This document shows, one piece after another, positions 1-11,988 of a DNA stretch of 64,000 nt (position 1 is its first letter; every line of letters starts with the position of its first letter). The translations under genes were made by a program, and so were the position numbers. The stretch is from the NCBI GenBank assembly GCA_025331125.1, contig JAOALB010000032.1, positions 124,001-188,000 of the forward strand, in the 5' to 3' direction. The notes below the pieces were generated by a model. That model made no database searches. It worked only from the letters and a program-made list of their open reading frames with translations, and had not been told where the DNA came from. The stretch is from Mycogone perniciosa. Lineage: Eukaryota; Ascomycota; Sordariomycetes; Hypocreales; Hypocreaceae.

Positions 1-740
1 ACTCCGTATGATTCGGCATTTGTCAAAGGGTGGTATGGAGTGCAGACGAAATAGGATATTTCAAGCGACAAGGTCTCAGTGACGGGGACAGGGATGTTTC
101 GAGCCGCGACGGCACATGAACAGCCGCGATCGATGTTTCTGCCGCCAAGGAGCAAGGCTGCAGGGGGGCTAGCGGGCTGGGGTAGGCGAAGAGGTAAAAG
201 GGGAGAAGCCATTGCTAAATATTACTGCTACTACTCGTACCTCGGATCACGGAGATTGGTTGTGCTCCGTAAATAGCTTCTAGAATACCTACGTAATTAG
301 GTATCGGTCCATTTGTTAAAACTGGGCCTGAGATGCTGGCGTCTAATACACATACGAGTAGGATGTGCAGCGAAGCAACCAAGGCTACCTAATAATACGA
401 CAGCACAATAAACAGCCGCACAATAGAAATGTCGGTTAGCAGTCGGCCGTTTCCTTTTTGGCGTTGAGCCGATATGATCACCGCTTGCAGTGTGATGGAT
501 ACAACTGCTACCGCTACCTCTGCATGCTGGCCCAGTGGGTAGCAGGGAAATGAATGGCATGCTGCAACCTAATATAAATTGACCGATTACTGATGAATAC
601 CAAAAAAAGTCCCGTCGAAATTTCCGTTACCAGGTAGGCCCTAGCACTCTGTGTCAGCATACTCGTAGGTATGTCTCATAACCGATGCGCAGGGTTAGTA
701 CTCGTATTAGTATTTGTTTCAATGTTGGCAAGCTGTCTTG

Positions 741-769
741 AAACAAACAAACAAACAAACAAACAAACA
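741..769. repeat. (AAAC)7 microsatellite
   Basis: Seven uninterrupted AAAC units in intergenic DNA. Confidence 0.95.
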
Positions 770-2291
770 TTTCACGACAAGACATGGCGTCAACAGTGCT
801 CAGATGTTAGGTGTCCTTGATCAGCATTTAACCAAACACCAGTTCCATTTCGTTTACCAAATAACCTACGGAGTACGATCGAGGTTGTTGGATCGATGGA
901 TCCACAGCCTTCTTGTCAGTCAGGTATGCAGCACCCCGTACTCCATACGGACTCCGGAGTTGGCATGTGCCTGCTTCCGGCTCCGTAAAGGGACAAGCAC
1001 GGATGGGGCATGCATGAACGCCCAAAATGGTGACGCGGGCGCCGATTGATCAATATACGAGAGATAAACCCCATAATATGATTCTTAAGTGCTCCTTCGT
1101 GGTCGCGAAGATGGCCAAGGTGTCGTACAAATAACCAGGATGCAGAAGTCGCAAAACATCACCATACTCGATGTATTCATACTGTAGCCACAAGCATGTC
1201 TGAGCCAAGCCCTCTGTTTTCTGTCTTGCAGAAAGCCTCCCCCCTGATCCTGAATGCCGGGCGGAAAAACGCACGTTACATTGAGCCGGCGATCCCGGCA
1301 TATGATAGACTTGGTACATGGGCGCACGGGGTAGAAGAGTAACGGTGCACCGTGATCCTCTGGATTCTCATCTCACTAAAAATAGTTGACAATCAGTGAG
1401 TGCATTTTGCCCACTTTACCTGAACAAGTAGGACAAGGTGGCACAGGCTAGGATTAGTCGTTAGTGCTGCGATAAAATAACCCAGCAAGAGGATCGATCT
1501 CACTTGAGGTCTCTGTGAAAGAAACCTTCACCAAGGGGAGAAAAAAAAGTGGTCCTGGTGAAACATTGCGTGCTCCAAGAGCTGAACATTCGATCTCGCT
1601 TCAGATGGAGCAAGTACGAGGAGAATGGACACCGAATAGGGCCGTTTGCTTATGCGAATCAGGACCAACAGTGTTGATTGAGAACTCGGCCGAGCTGTGC
1701 TGATAGTAATTACCGTGACATGGTTTGGCCCGGAGATGGACCCTAATCGGGAAAATGAGGACCGGGATGTCCAATGCCAAGAACCGCGGACCTCACGGGC
1801 AACCCGACGGTAAGGCGGGGCCCTGGGGTACATCCAGATGTGACGAGCCAACAGAGAGAGACATTGCCCCTACGGTCAGAATGTATGGGTGGCCATGTAC
1901 ATGCCAAACGGGGCCCTGTACGGATGTATCCTCCCCGTCATGGTGCGGAATCTGCGCTGTGCGTCCTTTGCCGAATGGTCAATAGTCAAGGTGTACCGTC
2001 ATTCTGCATCCATGGAAGCTGAGCTGGCGTATCGATTGGGCGTTTAGTCACCATACCCTGTACAGACCTGCATGCGCTTGTCGACGTTGAACAAATAATA
2101 GATCTCAGTCATCTTGGTGGATAGTACGCGTATTCGATAGAGTTTGCCGGCCATCGGCGAACTGGCAATGCCCGGCTGGTGTGGCTTGATGACGCAGAAA
2201 CCGACATACCCCGTACACCCATGTCTTCCGCCCATACCTGCTGTGAACTACAGCCCAGCTGAGATAAATGGTGTCCTCGTGGTGATACGTG

Positions 2292-2335
2292 TGAGTGAGT
2301 GAGTGTGTGTGTACGAAGTATATGTGTGTGTGTGT
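2292..2335. repeat. GAGT/GT simple repeat
   Basis: Alternating GAGT and GT units interrupted by a GTACGAAGTA segment. It lies in intergenic DNA. Confidence 0.85.
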
Positions 2336-3735
2336 CTTCGGGTCTGGGCACTGATGTATGCAGGTAGTTGTCTGCACATGCTGTAGAGACATCAGGACGG
2401 TTAGTGTAGTTGCCAAAGAGCCGGACAGTCGTTTTCATGCACATGACCGATTACCTAGCTCTCGTATGATTGCTATTAACAACATCAGCATGGTCATCCA
2501 TATTACCTTAATAGGTAGCATTACGAGTACTACTTCTCCTAGAGTTAGCCTACGCATGGCCCTATCGAGTCTCTTCTTATCTAAGCACCCACTTGCCTCG
2601 GGGCGCACAGACTTGGGAGAGAATATTCCATTGCTTCCATGCCCCGGGGCAAGTCCGTGCTTTGCGATGGTAGCGATCTAGCCCCAGATTGGGGGTGAGG
2701 TTCCAAAATTATCCGCAAGGCTTGCCGCTGTGTCTCGAGGGTCTGGTATGTTCTTTGTAGCACAGACTGGCAGTCATGGTTATCATGCAGTGATAACTGT
2801 GCAGCTCGTATGACGCAGTGACAGACGGCATCTCTCTTTGGTCCGTCTGATAGACCTGTGTAACTTGATGTGTGCACGGGCACGGAACGTCAGGATGAAT
2901 AGACTGCCCATACACCTACTAATATGGAGACGATGGGACCCTTGCGCGCTGTGCATACGAGCATTGCGAAGTGCCGTGGAGCCGTTCCCCATCGGCATGT
3001 TTGCTAGATGAAACTGCTAAGAAATACTATCGTGACCCTCCTTGAGCCTTTTTTCTTCTTCTTCTCTCTTCTCCTTCTTATCTGCACGCTTCGCACATAC
3101 AGCCAATTGTGAGGCTCTTGACTCCAATGGCGTACCATTTTGACGTCACGTTCTAATACGCTCTCGGATACGTCGGTGGTTACTCTATCCGTGTCTCCGA
3201 AATCTGACCTATAATAGATAGGAGATGGCCAGATTAGTCCGTATATGGTTTTGCCGTGGTCGCTTGTTAAGAGGCAAAATTGATCTGCATAAATTCATAT
3301 TGCAAGGAATGGTGTTGGTTGTGGATGAAACGTATGACATGTCGACTCACCTGCTACGAAGGAATGGTGACAATTCCGAGAACCTGGGATTGTTGCACTA
3401 ATCTTACTCGAATGTTCTGTCCGAAAATCCGAATTGCCCGTAGCCGAGAAAATATCGCCCACACCTATCTTGGCAGCATGGCCTGAAGCTCGCTTGGAAA
3501 CAATCGTGGCAATACGAGCACTCGAGCTGGTCCCTAGTTAATACTCGTATGTGTTATGCCTTGTCAAGAAGGAAGCCGACGGTTGAGTTACCGCGATGCC
3601 AAGAACAAGAGTCTGGTTGGCTGAAGCTGGCTGCATGTGGCGCTCTCGACTGAAACACCGCCGGCTGGGGTATGGCCTGGGCAAAGCCTCATCGACACGG
3701 ATGCACATTTTCGGATGTTGATGGACAGACAGGAT

Positions 3736-3765
3736 GTACGGAGTACGGGAGTACGAAGTACGAGT
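3736..3765. repeat. head-to-tail cluster of GTACGRA-type units
   Basis: Four imperfect 7-8 bp units follow one another: GTACGGA, GTACGGGA, GTACGAA and GTACGAGT. The first contains the core TACGGAGTA that recurs through the window. This looks like local tandem growth of the dispersed motif. Confidence 0.8.
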
Positions 3766-4796
3766 GCATGTTGTGTTGATTGGACCCGGAAGGCTTGTTC
3801 GCAGTCAGAGTGTGGGACATATATAATACATGGCAAATATGGCTCAATATGCATCATATCGGCATCAGCCTTCCGTAACATCACCAATGAGCCTACGTAC
3901 GCATACGAGTACGCAAGCTTTGAATATGTGCAATGTGATTGATGGACCGAGCCAACAGCAGAAGCCTTACTCCGTACGAGCAGCTACCTGCTCGTCCGAG
4001 GAGTAGTAGTCGACTACTAGTCATACCACGTTCCCCCATAGCTCGATGCAAATCGCCGGATTTGGGAATTGGAGAGCCGTAAAAAGACGTGCGTCAATGC
4101 GAAGCGGCAGGTTTTAATCTCTTCCCTGTTGGGGGACTTTGTGTGGGTAGGATTGATCTCGGCTGATGATGATTATGGCGCCCTAAGTCGTGTGCACAGG
4201 CCACAGCGAATCTCTGGATTTCCCGATGGCCGACCTTTCAGCGTGGATGGAAATCACAGCCACCACGCCTTTGGCACATTGATTGGCAACCTTGGCCTAT
4301 TATCGTGGGCTCGGAAGAATGCGACTAATTAACCCTCCATTGCCTCGCTGTGCAAACAGGCCTGGGAGGATCAGTGCCATCGCGGGAAGGCTTGCATGGC
4401 CTCAGCACTCCCACTCCTTTAATCGTTGACATGCAGGCTCTAGTTGTCAGGTCCCCAGCCGGTGGCTCGATATGTCGTCTGGAACAGAACAGCAGAGGAG
4501 GAGCATTGCGGCTGTACTTCGTATCTACGAGTACGTCGCACAACAGACAGCATCAGGGAGTCAACTCCCAGGAGACCGGAAGCCTTGCCGAGCTCATCCT
4601 CGTGCGCCGAACACCCTGCCCAAAGGCCAAGACATGGACCCTTGTACGACACGACGTTCAGGTCGTTTTCGTTTTCGAGACAGGTACTCCGTAGGTATGG
4701 TACTTTTGGGTCGCCTCGCGACTCGCTACGAGTCCACCGGCCCCCCGAAGTACCAAAGCCAAGCCAAGCCAACCAACACATGTACGAGTAGTAATA

Positions 4797-4814
4797 GTAT
4801 GTATGTATGTATGT
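4797..4814. repeat. (GTAT)n microsatellite
   Basis: About four tandem GTAT units next to a TACGAGTA motif in intergenic DNA. Confidence 0.85.
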
Positions 4815-5731
4815 GGCCTGAGTTAAGTTGGTGTTCTGCTGCCAGGAAAAAGCCAACAGCTGTTCGGCTCAAAGGACCATCTAATTTGTGGCCAGACCGG
4901 GCGAGACTGACCGTTGTCCTCGGACTCCGTTTTGGCGCCCCCCTCCAGTGATGAACATTGAGCTCGCGGGTGAATTTCGATCCGTTTGTGGGTGCCGGCG
5001 GTTTGTGTTGCATCTAGTATTTTTGAGGCTCTCTGGACTTTGATAGGAGGTGCACACGCACAATCAACCCTAGCTACCTGGTAGCACTTCGATCTACGAG
5101 ATGTAAGGGGGCATTGTGATCCATACAAGTGGGGGGGTCTCTGCGGTGGGTTCCTGTCAGCTTTGTTACGGACTTGCTCGATTTGTAATGCATGACATGA
5201 AGTCAGTGTGCGATGGAGGCCTGTTATAATACTATTCGGTCGGTTATGCGAATGGGATTAGATCGGCTCTTGGTTTCTTGTTCTCGCACAAGCAGCTATG
5301 TATGATGATGTTCGACTCTCGTCAATCTTGTCCGGTACTTGCTGTTTCAGCCCTTGTTCGCGTTTATTGAGGCTTTGGCAGCCTTGTGATATAGGTAGTG
5401 GTGTAATAGTAATATAGTAATAAATACCACTGTACTCCTAATTACACACCCTCCGTCGCCTCATGGGGGGTGGCCTTTGAAAGTGGTGTGTATCGTGCGG
5501 CTGGATTTGACCCTTGCTTACTTGCCGCACACCCCTCCCTATTCCTCTTCTTTCACCAACCCACGCCCTCTTCTTCTCGTCGTCTTCTTCGGCCCCAGTC
5601 AGCCACCGAAATCCCATCTTACTCTTACTCCCTCCATTGAGTATCAAGACCGCATCTGCCCCGTGCGAGGGCCGTTGGGAAAGGCTCCCAGGCAGTGCCA
5701 CGACCCGCCCAGTGCAGGCTCCAGAGGGCCT

Positions 5732-5748
5732 GTACGAGTACTCCGTAC
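5732..5748. repeat. inverted pair of dispersed motifs
   Basis: GTACGAG and TCCGTAC face each other around a central TAC, giving a near-palindrome of 17 bp that includes TACTCCGTAC at 5739-5748. It lies about 1.1 kb upstream of the transcription factor start. Confidence 0.75.
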
Positions 5749-6265
5749 ACGCGCAACAAAGGTTCTTCATCTTGACCAACACCTGTCATGCCGTCGGTAC
5801 TGGCAAGCCACCATCTTGCGAACGCTCTCTTAGCGGCCGGCAGGTCTGGCCTATGCCTATGGCCTATGGTCCATGGTCTGAGTCTCGTCCCAGCGCACGC
5901 GCCGACATACGCATAATGGCATGACAGGGCCCCAGCTAGTGCATCCCTACCTTCATCCTGGTGCTCCGTACCACCAGCAAACTAACGTAGGGCCGCGGGA
6001 GAAAAGTGGCACAGCACGTGTGGCCAAGTGGGCTGCCATGAGTTCAGTCCCCGGACGGCATTGGCACTATCGAATGGTGGACTGGAGTCTGATACCGACC
6101 AACTGCCTTCTGCTCGTATGTAACCTGCTAGTATTCCGTACATACATTACAGGTCATAGCCGAGTCCAGCCCGTTGGTAACTGCCCTTGCTGGTCTCGTT
6201 TGGCGCTGCTTCGGTCGACTCGTATCTTCTCTTCCTCCATTTCACCACCCTAACACGCATACTAA

Positions 6266-6292
6266 TACTCCGTACCACATACGACTCCGTAC
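6266..6292. repeat. two direct copies of the ACTCCGTAC motif
   Basis: TACTCCGTAC at 6266-6275 and ACTCCGTAC at 6284-6292 lie 18 bp apart in the same orientation, in pyrimidine-rich DNA about 560 bp upstream of the transcription factor start. Confidence 0.8.
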
Positions 6293-6842
6293 TCGACCAG
6301 ACCCTGTTTAGCCCGTCCCATCTGGGCTCCGTATATCCCTCCGTCCGTCCCTTGTCCGTTTACTTCACCCTCCGGCTCCAATCTCAAAAGCCACCCATAC
6401 CCTCCGACTCCTTCGCCCACCCACATCTTCCCTATCCTCATCCCGGATCCAGCTGTTAGTATACATACCAGCGACGGCGTCGACATCGAATTCTTCTTCG
6501 ACCCTTCCGCTCCTTATTTGCGTTTCTATCCCTTTTCCATTTTCCAGGCCGACAAAAGGAAGAATAGACGGAACGGTCACCCGATCAGCGGCATCAGCAT
6601 CAACGGCGTCCCGGAGCTCAACCGCTCATCTAACAGCTTACACAGCCTGTTTTTACTGGAATCCTACATATCGTTGGTCCTTGGAGCTGCGCCACTAACA
6701 GACCATCGCCTATTTTTGTTTTACAACTGGTGGGAGGATTTGTTGCCGAACTGTCGTCGCTTATCTCCAGGCGCTCTTTGCTCGCCGGGACATGCGATCC
6801 TCTCCAGTTGTTGTTCTCGAATAACAGACACAATATCTCCCA

Positions 6843-9790
6843 ATGGGTGGACTACCAGCCTTAGAATCTTTACAACGAATGCCCCTGCCAGACACTCCTC
6901 CTAGTCTTGTAAGCCCGAGCGCAACCTCATTCTCCTCCAGGTCGTCTCCATCAACAGAGCAGGCGGCCTGGGGCCCGCACGCTTCCGCTCCTCTCGGCTC
7001 CATGTCACACTATGATAAGGCCTCGACTGGCGATATGTCCATCGAGAGCAGTGGAGAGACGAGCCAAGGCCGGCCTGAATCAGCCGGCAACTCATCAGTT
7101 CGACAGCAGCTCCCCTCGCTCAGCAGTATTTTCGGCCCGCCATCATCAGTAAGATCTCTCAACTCGCCACACCTGGAGCGCTCCGGCCCCTATCTCTCAC
7201 ACTCGCCTTTGGACCGACCGCGATTATCACCTGGTGGCGGTTCTGCCTCTTACTTCCAACGCACTGTCTCGCCTCCAGCATCACAGCCGCGAAGCACCTA
7301 CGATGTCAAGTTCGATACCGAGAGGCAACCCGCTCATGGCCTGCGAGCCTCTTTTTCCGGACCTCGTTCACCAGGATACCAGGACATGAGCCACAGCCGC
7401 CCCGATTCTCGTTATGGTTCGGAGACTCCTGGGAAGTGGTCGATACACCAGGAAGCTAGTAGACAAGAGTACTCTTTGGGATCCCGTGACGCACCTTACA
7501 GATCCCCACGAGATAAGTTTCCGCCACAGTTCCCCGGACCCAAAGACCTTGTACATGACTATTCGGAGCAGAGACCACTCCAGGTCCATGGTTCGACGTC
7601 TAACCCACCTCCAACACCAACAAGCACCGTTGCTTCCGACGTGACTGTATCCAAGGATGGCCTCGGACCCAAGATTTGGACGGGGACGCACTTTCTCCCG
7701 AGATTCGTGCGAGCTGCGGAGGTACCAGGCGAAGGACTGTGCTATTTCTACGACGATGGGAGCCATTGCAAAACCGTGATTGATGGTGAAGCAGTCAATG
7801 CTCACTGGGGAGTCACGAAGGCAGGGAAGCCACGCAAGAGGCTCGCAATTGCATGCGTAACGTGCCGGGAGAAGAAGATCAAGTGCGATCCGGACTACCC
7901 CCGATGCGTTCAGTGCGAGAAGTTTGGCCGTGTCTGCAAGTTCAAGAATGCGTAAGTTGGCTGCTGAATTACCACACTTTTGTCTCACAGCATCGCTAAT
8001 AGTAGATTGAATTCAGACCTCGAGGTGGCCATAATACCTCACCATCGACGCCTCCTGCCGAGCTCGATGATGGGCGTCAGCCCAATGGCCCAGCTAAGAG
8101 CGAGGCACAGCACTCCGTAAGTGACGTCGGCTCGCCGAGATCGCCTCGAGAAGGTGGGCGTCAACCATCTCCCGAGGCGGGCTATAGCAAGCGACTCAAG
8201 GTTGGCCCTGATGCATATGTGTCAAGTGGTGAGCCGGCAGCTCCCTTCATGGCACCAATGGACCACTCTAAATCACAAATGGTTGAGCCACGACCAGTTC
8301 CCGAGTTGCCCAGAATCCCAGACGATGTTCTCGAGCGTGCCTGGCGGACGGACCCTTATGTCTCGGATCCCCAGTCGATCACTGGAGTTCTGACCCAGTT
8401 TTTCGCTCATGTCGATAGCACCATGATCATCCGATTTCTTCCCGAGGAGGCCTTCAAGAGCTGGGTGGCCAACTCTATCCACCAGAAGACGCCAGAGGAT
8501 TTGATGCTTCTCTACAGTACGCTTGCTGTGGGTGTAGCGCTTTCTGGCGGCCCCAAGCATATCGCCTTCGAATATGCCCAGGTGGCGCATTATGCTCAAA
8601 AGATGTCGGATGTTCCGTGTCTTCAACTAGTGCAGAGCAGGATTCTTCTTGCAGTGTACTACGTTTCGACGTGTCGCTCCCGGGAGGCTACTGAGATCAT
8701 TTCCTCGGCTGCTGCAACTTGCGCTTGTCTGCAGCTCAATCTGGAACTCGAGCACTCGGTCGAGGCAGCTATAACAGTGTATCCGCTTGGCATGAACAAG
8801 GCGGGCTATGTCGAAGCAAGGAGAAGAACCTTTTGGTCTCTGTTCGTGTTGGAGAGATTGAGCGGTCTATTTCCAGATCGGCCTGCGATGATCAATGCAG
8901 AGGATATCTACACACGACTCCCAGCTGACACGCATAGTTTCGAGAGACTGATTGAGACTCACATGCCGAGATTCGACCCATATAAGTCGAGCTTCGCCCA
9001 ACAGGCCCAGCCGCCGATGGAGGTGACTGGTTACCTTGTTGAGATGGTACACATCTGGTCCGAGTGCCAAGCTGCCGTCTATCGAATGGCATGCCGTCCA
9101 CCCTCATCGGAGAGGGAGGCCTCAAAGCTGCAGAACCTCATGAAGAGAACCGAGGACTGGCGCGCTGCACTACCCCCTCGGTTGCTATTCAACGGTCCCA
9201 ACTTGGAATCGGCCGCGTTTGCTGGAAATGTCGGTTCGTTTCTCAGCATGCATCTTCTTTATCACCATGCATTGGTCGATCTGAATCGTCATCGCCATGG
9301 AGCCACTCAGGTTTCCAAGGAGATCCGAATCGATTTTCTGCAGAAGTGCCGAGACCACGCTACAAGCATCATTGACATGCTCAAGAGTCTCGATCGCATT
9401 TTGAGAATGAGGCCGAACCTACTGAACACTCCCCCACCGGCAATGGCCATCGCGGTCACGGAAGCTGTGGATGTCTTGACTGCGAGCGGGTTGATGGTAA
9501 ACTTGAGCGATCTGATTGACAGCGTCCGGGTGGCCAAATCGGCTGTTGACAGGATGACGACTGTCTGGGAAGCGTCTTCGAGGTCAGGATTGGCCATCGA
9601 GCAGCGCCTACGGAAGCTCAGCCTAATTCGCGATCGAGGGTCTCGCCCTGCCAGCCCCGTCGAAGGCTATCGTCTGTTCCCAACCTCGGAGGAGACGAAG
9701 GATAAGGGACACAACCGCTGGCAAATTTCCGACCCCATTGAAAAGTCGTTTCCGATGGATATGGACATGATTTATTCTGCGCTAGATTAA
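6843..9790 (+). CDS. Zn(II)2Cys6 transcription factor with fungal-specific TF domain
   Basis: Two exons, 6843-7951 and 8017-9790, joined across a 65-bp intron (GTAAGT...TTCAG, branch CTAAT) give 960 aa. The split Ala codon restores one open frame. Cysteines at residues 338, 341, 348, 355, 358 and 365 follow C-x2-C-x6-C-x6-C-x2-C-x6-C, the binuclear zinc cluster that binds DNA. The cluster is central, preceded by a Ser/Pro-rich segment and by GEGLCYFYDDGSHC. The second exon starts with a Ser/Pro/Gly-rich linker and continues into a helical region typical of the fungal_trans middle homology domain (for example VGVALSGGPKHIAFEYAQVA and EARRRTFWSLFVLERL). The protein should act in the nucleus. 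The central cluster and its flanks remind me of the RosA/NosA group of developmental regulators, but I cannot confirm this. The ATG at 6843 is the first in frame. Confidence 0.93.
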
Positions 9791-10495
9791 GCGCCGTACA
9801 TATCTTACACTTCTTCTGCACATATAGACAGGTTGAGAGAGCCTGCTCCTTCTCTTTGGTTTACTCATTTTTCCTTTTTGGCATATGTTCTGCATCATTG
9901 ACGCGTTATGCATTGTTTGGCGTTATTAGACGGTCATCTTTTTGGCATTTTGGGATGGCATCAAGATCAGGGCAACTTGAATCGGATGAACAAGACGAGC
10001 GGAGTTCGGCATAGGGTGCAAAAGGGGGAGCACAGAGATCATGCACCTGTATATATCATATCATATACATGACGCTTTCGATTTACATACTGTTTCGCGT
10101 ACATAGTTGAATATCTCGTCCTCCATCTACTTGTGAGATGTTGGGTTGACACTGCAAATATTACCAAGGTTGATCTGAAGATAATAGGCCTCAGCCAATG
10201 GCTCCAGCCACAGTGAAGTCACGTGATGCCCTTTATCATCATCTTTCTCCAACGTGGAGGTAAGCGTGACATATTATGTATAATTCCGTCTCGTTTTTGA
10301 AACCTTGGGTGTTTTCTGGATTGGATCACATACTCCTCCTGCCTCAGAGCATTGAGACGCAGGTCTACGGATGAACCCTTCTCCCGGCTTACCTCAAACT
10401 CGTCGTCATCGCTCATATCGCGTCTGAGATCTCTCAACTTATGAAGCTAGATGCGTCCGGAGACCATGAGATAATGTATACTGGCGCCTTGAAAC
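9791..10495. other. intergenic stretch, 3' flank of TF and upstream of the WD40 gene
   Basis: The first part is AT-rich 3' flank of the transcription factor. A TCACGTGA E-box-like site lies at about 10218-10225. The only candidate gene is the weak minus-strand frame at 10219-10416, listed separately. Confidence 0.5.
10219..10416 (-). CDS. possible small gene, unrecognised
   Basis: A minus-strand ATG at 10416 opens a 65-codon frame starting MSDDDEFEVSREKG. It diverges from the WD40 gene with about 80 bp between the two starts. A GTAAGC just after MSDDDEFE and a following GGCAG could form a short intron, so the true product may differ. There is no recognisable domain and no similarity I know. 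The acidic start resembles many small nuclear proteins, but this is weak. It may equally be a chance frame in a shared promoter. Confidence 0.2.
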   Translation of the reverse strand: MSDDDEFEVSREKGSSVDLRLNALRQEEYVIQSRKHPRFQKRDGIIHNMSRLPPRWRKMMIKGIT

Positions 10496-11657
10496 ATGGC
10501 TTTCCCTGACAAGCCTACGGCGCATCTGCTCGGCTCAAATGGTTTGTTTTCCCCCTCCCTTCTATTCCCTATGCTGATCCCTCATGGTGAAAACTTTCTA
10601 CGCGCTTGCTCTTACACTAACGTGGCAACTCCAAGGCCCTGTCCATGCCGTGGCCTACTCTGCTTCACCTGGAACTTATATCCTCACTGGTTCAGCAGAT
10701 CGCTCTATCCGGCTGTATAATCCATTCCCCAGCACATCCATTCCGGAAATCCGCCCCGGCTCCGCCAAGCCCGCCGTATCGCAGGGGCGGCTCATCCAAA
10801 CATATGCCGCGCACGGGTACGAGGTCCTCAGCCTGGCCGTCGCATCTGACAACGAGAGCTTCGTGTCAGCAGGAGGTGACAGGGCGGTGTTCCTCTGGGA
10901 CGTAGCCAAAGCGGTGACGACGCGGCGGTTTGGCGGCAATGCGCAGGGCCATAGCGCGCGGGTCAACTGCGTGAGTTTTGCGGGCAGTGGAGACTCGCTA
11001 GTCGTGAGCGGGGGGTTCGACACGACGGTGAGGATATGGGACGTGAGGAGTAATAGCTTTAAGCCGATTCAGGTGCTGAGCGAGGCGAGGGATGCGGTGA
11101 CGTGTCTGGTCGTGCGAGGACCGGAGGTTGTGGCGGGGAGTGTGGATGGGAGGGTCAGGAGTTATGATGTGAGGATGGGGAGGTGTACGACTGATGTTGT
11201 GGGGGCGAGTGTGGTAAGCTTGGATGTGACGAGGGATGGGAAGGCGATGCTTGTGGGTAGTTTGGATAGCAAGTTGAGGCTGATCGATCGGGATAATGGG
11301 ACTTGTCTGAGGGCGTATTCGGACCCGTCATGGAGGAACGAGGAGCTGCGAGTGCAGTCGCTCCTAGGCAACAGGGAGAAGTACGTGATAGCAGGAGATG
11401 AGATGGCCGGCGAGCCGGACGCCAACGGCGAGGGGAGGATATGGGCGTGGGATCTACTGACTGGCAAATTGGTGGCCAAGGTCAAAGTGCCATGGGGCCC
11501 CGAGGGATACGAGGTCAAGAAGGCCATTGGCAAAGATGGCAAGCCAAAGGTGCGAAGCAACGTCATCAGTTGCATGGCCTGGAGGGAGAGTGGTTGGGGA
11601 GATCAGTTCTGCGTGGGTGGAACGTCGGGAGTTGTAACGGTCTTTGGAGCATCATGA
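10496..11657 (+). CDS. WD40 repeat protein, MORG1/WDR83-like
   Basis: Exon 1 (10496-10541) encodes MAFPDKPTAHLLGSNG together with the first bases of exon 2. A 94-bp intron (10542-10635, branch CTAAC) precedes exon 2 (10636-11657), giving 355 aa. The protein is built of WD40 repeats: VHAVAYSASPGTYILTGSAD, then an ARVNCVSFAGSGD...VRIWDVRS blade and further blades to the C-terminus, ending in a GTSGVVTVFG strand. The length and repeat layout fit MORG1/WDR83, a small single-propeller scaffold linked in animals to MAPK signalling and to the spliceosome. The role here is by family only. The second half of the coding sequence is unusually G-rich on the sense strand. It converges with the mannosyltransferase gene. 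Confidence 0.88.
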
Positions 11658-11988
11658 CATGAAATTACCAGATCCGAACAAGCAACAGTGCTATTGCATG
11701 TATATATGCCGTTCTCTTCGTTCAATTCATCCGCGTCAAGGCGTGTTTTAGCCCTACCAACATTATGTATAGCTGTGTGTAACCCCTGCCGGCGCCAGGA
11801 AACAATGATAATGAGAAAAAAGGACTCCCGCCAAGCTCCATAATGCGCTCATGATATGGCTCCCGATATATCCATAACAAATTCTACAAGAATCCATTAC
11901 CGGTACTCCCTCTCCCAAAATAACCCTTTTTGAGAGACAAGCGTCCGTGATTAATGACGTTGGGGTTGTCTAGTGGATATAAGCAAAA
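11658..11988. other. convergent intergenic stretch
   Basis: 3' flanks of the WD40 gene (+) and the mannosyltransferase (-). I see no further gene or repeat. Confidence 0.6.

Larger units (their letters stand above)
1..6842. other. long gene-poor region upstream of the transcription factor
   Basis: I find no gene here. Open frames are short, overlap on both strands, lack conserved motifs and are not connected by convincing splice sites. The stretch holds several copies of TACTCCGTA/TACGGAGTA (867, 3737, 3968, 4685, 5739, 6266), many TACGAGTA/TACTCGTA-like sequences, simple repeats (741-769, 2292-2335, 4797-4814) and, from about 5470 to 6560, pyrimidine-rich DNA typical of a fungal promoter or leader of the gene starting at 6843. 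An unusually long upstream region is common for developmental regulators, but that role is inference. Confidence 0.6.

Noticed and set aside
4440..4951. Several overlapping frames of 110-160 codons on both strands
   Set aside because: All frames are open at once in a short GC-rich patch and none shows conserved motifs or consistent codon use.
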